Assembly (NCBI GenBank): GCA_951813285.1
Contig: OX638355.1
Location: 2,437,136-2,501,135, forward strand
Reading direction: 5' to 3'
Source: Terriglobia bacterium
GTDB lineage: Bacteria; Acidobacteriota; Terriglobia; Versatilivoradales; Versatilivoraceae
Length of the DNA: 64,000 nt
Position 1 is the first letter of the stretch. Each line of letters starts with the position of its first letter. The translations under genes and the position numbers were made by a program. The notes below the pieces were generated by a model. That model was not told the DNA's origin and ran no database searches. It was given only the letters and a program-made list of their open reading frames with translations. Below are positions 60,534 through 64,000 of this stretch, one piece after another.

Positions 60534-62735
60534 GTGATCATATTCGTAATCGCCCTCAGCCTGCTCGGAGCCCCCGAGGAAGCCGGTCAAGACCATGTCA
60601 ACTTCTTTGAGGAGAAGATTCGTCCCGTGTTGGCGGAGCGCTGCTATCAGTGTCACTCGGCGGAGGCCGCCCGCAGGGGAATGCTGATGGGGAAGCTGCA
60701 GCTCGACACCCGGAAGGGTGTCCAGCGGGGCGGGTCGCGGGGCTCCGTCGTCGTGGCGGGGCGACCCGATCAGTCGATGCTGATCGAGGCCCTCGAGTAC
60801 ACCAACCCCAACCTGCAGATGCCGCCCGGCGGCAAGTTGCCCGACGAGGTCACCGCTGATTTCGTCCAATGGGTGGCCCTCGGTGCGCCCGATCCAAGAG
60901 ATACGCAGTCGGTTGATACGGCGAAGATGGATCTCGAATCAGGACGTCTCCACTGGGCCTTCCGCCCCCTGCGTCCTGTCGATCCGCCTCAGGTGTCGGC
61001 GGCAAGTCCGGAAGAGTCCACGTGGACGGACTCGCCGATTGATCGTTTCGTCCTCGCCAAGCTGCACGGAAAGCAGTTTCGCCCTGCACAGGAGGCCGAT
61101 CGGCCGAGGCTGATTCGCCGCGCTTACTTCGACCTGATCGGTTTGCCGCCTGAACCCGACGAAGTCGAGGCGTTCGTTCGAGATTCCTCTGCGGAACCCT
61201 TTCGCCAGCTCGTTGACCGCCTGCTCGCCAGCCCGCACTATGGCGAACGGTGGGGACGGCACTGGTTGGATGTGGCTCGGTTTGGCGAGAGCCTTGGAGC
61301 ACACGAGGGGGACAACGCAATTCGAGAGGACGCATATCGATACCGCGACGCCGTGATTCGCGCTTTCAATGACGACCTGCCTTACAACGACTTCGTTCGC
61401 TACCAGGTTGCCGGCGCTCCGAGAGGTTTACCCGTCGGCCGGCGGGACCTGGGCAGGTTCGTTCAGATTGGAACGAATCTGAGCAAGAACGACAACCCGA
61501 ACGATCGGAAGTTTCACCGGCTCGACGACATGGTGTCGACGACCGGTCAAGCGTTCCTTGCCCTGACGGTCGGGTGTGCGCGTTGCCACGACCACAAGAT
61601 CGACCCGATCACGGCCGAAGAATATTATCAGTTGACGGCTGTATTCTTCGACGAAGCCGAGGTCAAGCCAGATGCAGGCGGCAAGTATGTTGCCCTGGAG
61701 GTACCCACACCCCATCTTCTGGCCGGCGGTAGTTGGGCGCGCCCCATCAAGCCAGTCAAGCCAGGGTTCCTGCGCGTCTTGATGCGGGACGGTCGCAGCG
61801 CGAAGGATTGGCGGCCCCGTCCCGAGGCCACCGATGGCCCCGAGCCGCAGCTTGAGGCGTCGAAGCTTCGGATGCTTGCGAGCTGGCTGACCGACGTCGA
61901 GCACGGCGCCGGTGCGTTGCTGGCTCGGGTGATCGTCAATCGTCTCTGGCAACATCATTTCGGGCGCGGCATCGTCAGCACTCCCAATGATTTCGGCAGA
62001 CTCGGTACCGAACCCACGCACCCCGCTCTGCTGGATTGGCTCGCTTCCAAGCTGATCCAGGAGGGCTGGCGATTCAAACCGATCCACCGGCTGATGATGA
62101 ACAGCGCCGTATACAGACAGGCGGCCAGCACGGAGTTGGCTCAGGCCCAGCACGATGCTTACAACGAGTACCTGTGGCACCGCAGGCCCTTGCGCATGGA
62201 GGCTGAAGTCATCCGCGATCATATGTTGAGCGTCTCCGGCGCTCTGCGCACGAACATGTACGGGCCCAGCACTTCCATTGGCAGCCGCAAGGAACCTTTC
62301 AAGGACACGCCGGACACCTGGCGCCGGTCAGTCTACCTCATGTCGCCGCGCTTCATCCTCCATCCGGTCCTCAAGATCTTCGACCTTCCGGACAACACGC
62401 AAAGCGTCGGCCTTCGTGACATCAGCACGACACCGAGCAGCACGGCGTTTACGCTGAATGCGCCATTCGTGTGGGAGCAAGCGAAGCGCTTCGCACAACG
62501 GGTGCGGGACAGAGTCGGAGGCGACCCCGGCCGACAGATCGAGGCGGCATACCGGATTGCTCTTTCTCGGCCGCCGACCGTGGAAGAACGCGAGATCGGC
62601 CTGTCGTTTCTCGGTCAACGGCGCGCTGGCTCCTTGGAGGCAAGCAAGGAGCCGGGGTCTTTGGATGCGCGAAGCCCGCTGGTCCAATATTGCCATGCCG
62701 TCATGAGCCTGAACGAATTCATCTATGTTCACTGA
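60534..62735 (+). CDS. PSD1 protein with one PSCyt1 cytochrome domain (pair 3)
   Basis: 733 residues. A short N-terminal hydrophobic stretch (IIFVIALSLLGAPE), one PSCyt1 heme motif (LAERCYQCHSAEAARRG), DUF1549 (SPIDRFVLAKLHGKQFRPAQ, YGERWGRHWLDVARFGESLG) with CARCHDHKIDPITAEEYY, and DUF1553 (LARVIVNRLWQHHFGRGIVS, MNSAVYRQAASTELA). Start GTG at 60534 with AAAGG upstream; an upstream ATG is lacking. It lies 146 bases after ssrA, in the plus direction, opposite to pairs 1 and 2. Confidence 0.92.
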   Translation: MIIFVIALSLLGAPEEAGQDHVNFFEEKIRPVLAERCYQCHSAEAARRGMLMGKLQLDTRKGVQRGGSRGSVVVAGRPDQSMLIEALEYTNPNLQMPPGGKLPDEVTADFVQWVALGAPDPRDTQSVDTAKMDLESGRLHWAFRPLRPVDPPQVSAASPEESTWTDSPIDRFVLAKLHGKQFRPAQEADRPRLIRRAYFDLIGLPPEPDEVEAFVRDSSAEPFRQLVDRLLASPHYGERWGRHWLDVARFGESLGAHEGDNAIREDAYRYRDAVIRAFNDDLPYNDFVRYQVAGAPRGLPVGRRDLGRFVQIGTNLSKNDNPNDRKFHRLDDMVSTTGQAFLALTVGCARCHDHKIDPITAEEYYQLTAVFFDEAEVKPDAGGKYVALEVPTPHLLAGGSWARPIKPVKPGFLRVLMRDGRSAKDWRPRPEATDGPEPQLEASKLRMLASWLTDVEHGAGALLARVIVNRLWQHHFGRGIVSTPNDFGRLGTEPTHPALLDWLASKLIQEGWRFKPIHRLMMNSAVYRQAASTELAQAQHDAYNEYLWHRRPLRMEAEVIRDHMLSVSGALRTNMYGPSTSIGSRKEPFKDTPDTWRRSVYLMSPRFILHPVLKIFDLPDNTQSVGLRDISTTPSSTAFTLNAPFVWEQAKRFAQRVRDRVGGDPGRQIEAAYRIALSRPPTVEEREIGLSFLGQRRAGSLEASKEPGSLDARSPLVQYCHAVMSLNEFIYVH

Positions 62736-64000
62736 CGCAGCTTATGGAACTCGACCGATTGGCAGGGACCGCCGTGGGTTCCTCAAGGAACTGGGCCTGG
62801 GTGGCATCGCTCTGGCCAGCCTGCTCGCGGACCAGACGGCGAGCGGTGCGGCGCCTGACCTCAGCGAGCCACTTGCGCCCAGGCAGCCACACTTCGCTCC
62901 CAGGGCGAGGAGCGTCATCTTGCTGTTCATGGTCGGCGGCGCAAGTCAGCTGGAGACGTTCGATCACAAGCCGCTTCTGAAAAAGTACGCCGGAAGATTG
63001 GCACGAGACATATTCTCCAAAAAAGACTTGGATGGCCTTAACCCGGAGAAGACCTACACCAACACGCGCATCGTTCCGCCGGTGTTCTCCTTCAAGCGCT
63101 ATGGGCAGAGCGGCGCATGGGTCAGCGAGATCTTCCCGAACCTGACCAAGGTGGTCGACGACATCGCATTCATCAAGTCGATGCACACCGATTCAGCACT
63201 TCACTTCACCGGCCAGATCCTCATGCACACGGGTTATCCCAGACAGGGCCACCCCAGTCTTGGCTCGTGGGTGACCTACGGTCTGGGGACGGAGAACCGG
63301 AACATGCCGGGATTCGTGGTGATGACAGACGGCCGACCGTCCGGCGGGCGCGCGCTTCACCAGGCCGGATTCCTCCCTGGTATCCACCAGGCCACGCTGG
63401 TGGACTTCAAGCCCGGACATCCACCGGTGCCGCACATCAATGCACCGGCATTTCTCAGCCGAGGCCAGCAGCGCGCGCAGTTGGATCTGGTGCGGAAGTT
63501 GAATCGCCTCCATCGCGGTATTTATCGCACCCAGCCCGAGCTCGACGCGCGCATCGCCGCATTCGAGACGGCCTTTCGCATGCAGATGGAAGCGCCGGAG
63601 ATCTTCGATATCCGGAGCGAGCCGGACTCGGTGAAGGCGCTATATGGCGACACCGACTTCGGGAGGAAGTGCCTGACGGCGAGACGGCTGGTGGAGAGCG
63701 GCGTCCGTTTCGTGGAGATTCTCGACGGCGCCCAGGGGCGGCGATGGGACGCGCACGGCAACCGCGGCGGGCTCATCAACAACCACCGCACCAACGCGGC
63801 GCGCACCGATCGCGGGATCACCGCCCTCATCATGGACCTGAAGTCGCGCGGTCTGCTGGACGAGACTCTCGTCGTCTGGGCCACTGAGTTCGGTCGCACG
63901 CCGATGGAGGAGGCTCGTAAGGAGGAATCCCTCGGCCGCGGCCATCACCACTACGGCTTCTCCATGTGGATGGCGGGCGGCGGCGTCAAGCCGGGGATCA
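62725..64000 (+). CDS. DUF1501 family protein (pair 3), runs off the window
   Basis: 425 codons visible, open to the window edge. The start ATG overlaps the last 11 bases of the PSD1 gene. A twin-arginine-like signal (RDRRGFLKELGLGGIALASL) is followed by family segments RSVILLFMVGGASQLETFDH, DIAFIKSMHTDSALHFTGQI, VRFVEILDGAQGRRWDAHGN and TLVVWATEFGRTPMEEARKE; GRGHHHYGFSMWMAGGGVKP lies at the end. About 40-60 residues are missing at the C-terminus. Confidence 0.9.
   Translation, partial: MFTDAAYGTRPIGRDRRGFLKELGLGGIALASLLADQTASGAAPDLSEPLAPRQPHFAPRARSVILLFMVGGASQLETFDHKPLLKKYAGRLARDIFSKKDLDGLNPEKTYTNTRIVPPVFSFKRYGQSGAWVSEIFPNLTKVVDDIAFIKSMHTDSALHFTGQILMHTGYPRQGHPSLGSWVTYGLGTENRNMPGFVVMTDGRPSGGRALHQAGFLPGIHQATLVDFKPGHPPVPHINAPAFLSRGQQRAQLDLVRKLNRLHRGIYRTQPELDARIAAFETAFRMQMEAPEIFDIRSEPDSVKALYGDTDFGRKCLTARRLVESGVRFVEILDGAQGRRWDAHGNRGGLINNHRTNAARTDRGITALIMDLKSRGLLDETLVVWATEFGRTPMEEARKEESLGRGHHHYGFSMWMAGGGVKPGI

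Noticed and set aside
60222-60869. Short open frames over and beside the tmRNA
   Set aside because: They overlap ssrA, whose conserved ends and tag frame are unambiguous.

Overview
The window is 64 kb of GC-rich bacterial chromosome. The gene families point to an Acidobacteriota genome of the Bryobacterales/Solibacter type: an Oar-like TonB receptor with an N-terminal carboxypeptidase-regulatory-like domain, three PSD1/DUF1501 gene pairs, a PPC-domain remnant, exported PQQ-type propellers, a fused diol dehydratase, and many dispersed repeats of the CCACGAAGG and AGCCCATGG types. The taxonomic call is an inference from families, not from a marker gene. The only structural RNA seen is tmRNA (ssrA), preceded by a consensus sigma-70 promoter.

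Layout. 0.1-0.8 kb: YraN and a small membrane coiled-coil protein. 1.1-8.4 kb (minus strand): an outer-membrane alginate-export-type porin and a five-gene signalling operon (STAS protein, response regulator/PP2C phosphatase, RsbW-like kinase, periplasmic LivK-type binding protein, HAMP histidine kinase). 8.6-13.6 kb (minus): transglutaminase, alpha-E protein and circularly permuted ATP-grasp genes, with an ammonium transporter gene inserted among them. 13.8-18.7 kb (plus): an NAD-type formate dehydrogenase operon. Its catalytic subunit is selenocysteine-encoded and split, with the N-terminal iron-sulfur part fused to the NuoG-like subunit at the far end of the operon. 18.7-20.0 kb: repeats. 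20.0-30.9 kb: HAD dehalogenase, a TonB receptor broken by an amber codon, a putative methyltransferase, nitrilase, glutamine amidotransferase, aldose epimerase, PHP hydrolase and a propeller protein. 31.2-34.0 kb: a second, convergent propeller gene and a 1.1-kb repeat block. 34.2-41.5 kb: a large unknown exported protein, a DUF1501/PSD1 pair, a 4-TM protein and a frameshifted PPC-domain remnant. 42.0-51.9 kb: the Oar-like TonB receptor, an unknown exported protein and a second DUF1501/PSD1 pair. 52.2-59.8 kb: peroxiredoxin, DSD1-family PLP enzyme, B12-dependent diol/glycerol dehydratase (large and medium subunits fused, plus small subunit), a Cys/Met-metabolism PLP enzyme, an exported protein and a PIG-L deacetylase. 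60.0-64.0 kb: ssrA followed by a third PSD1/DUF1501 pair that runs off the window.

Most notable: (1) the formate dehydrogenase, where an in-frame UGA is followed by a SECIS-like hairpin with a GGUCU loop in the same codon register as E. coli fdhF, and where the catalytic chain is cut exactly between the Fe4S4 domain and the molybdopterin domains, the two pieces lying in permuted order; (2) a partner-switching phosphorelay containing its own periplasmic binding protein and no permease; (3) AmtB embedded in the ATP-grasp/alpha-E/transglutaminase operon; (4) a compartment-free fused diol dehydratase; (5) a dispersed 670-bp repeat whose second copy carries four instead of one tandem 140-bp hairpin-ended units, accounting for the length difference to within a base.
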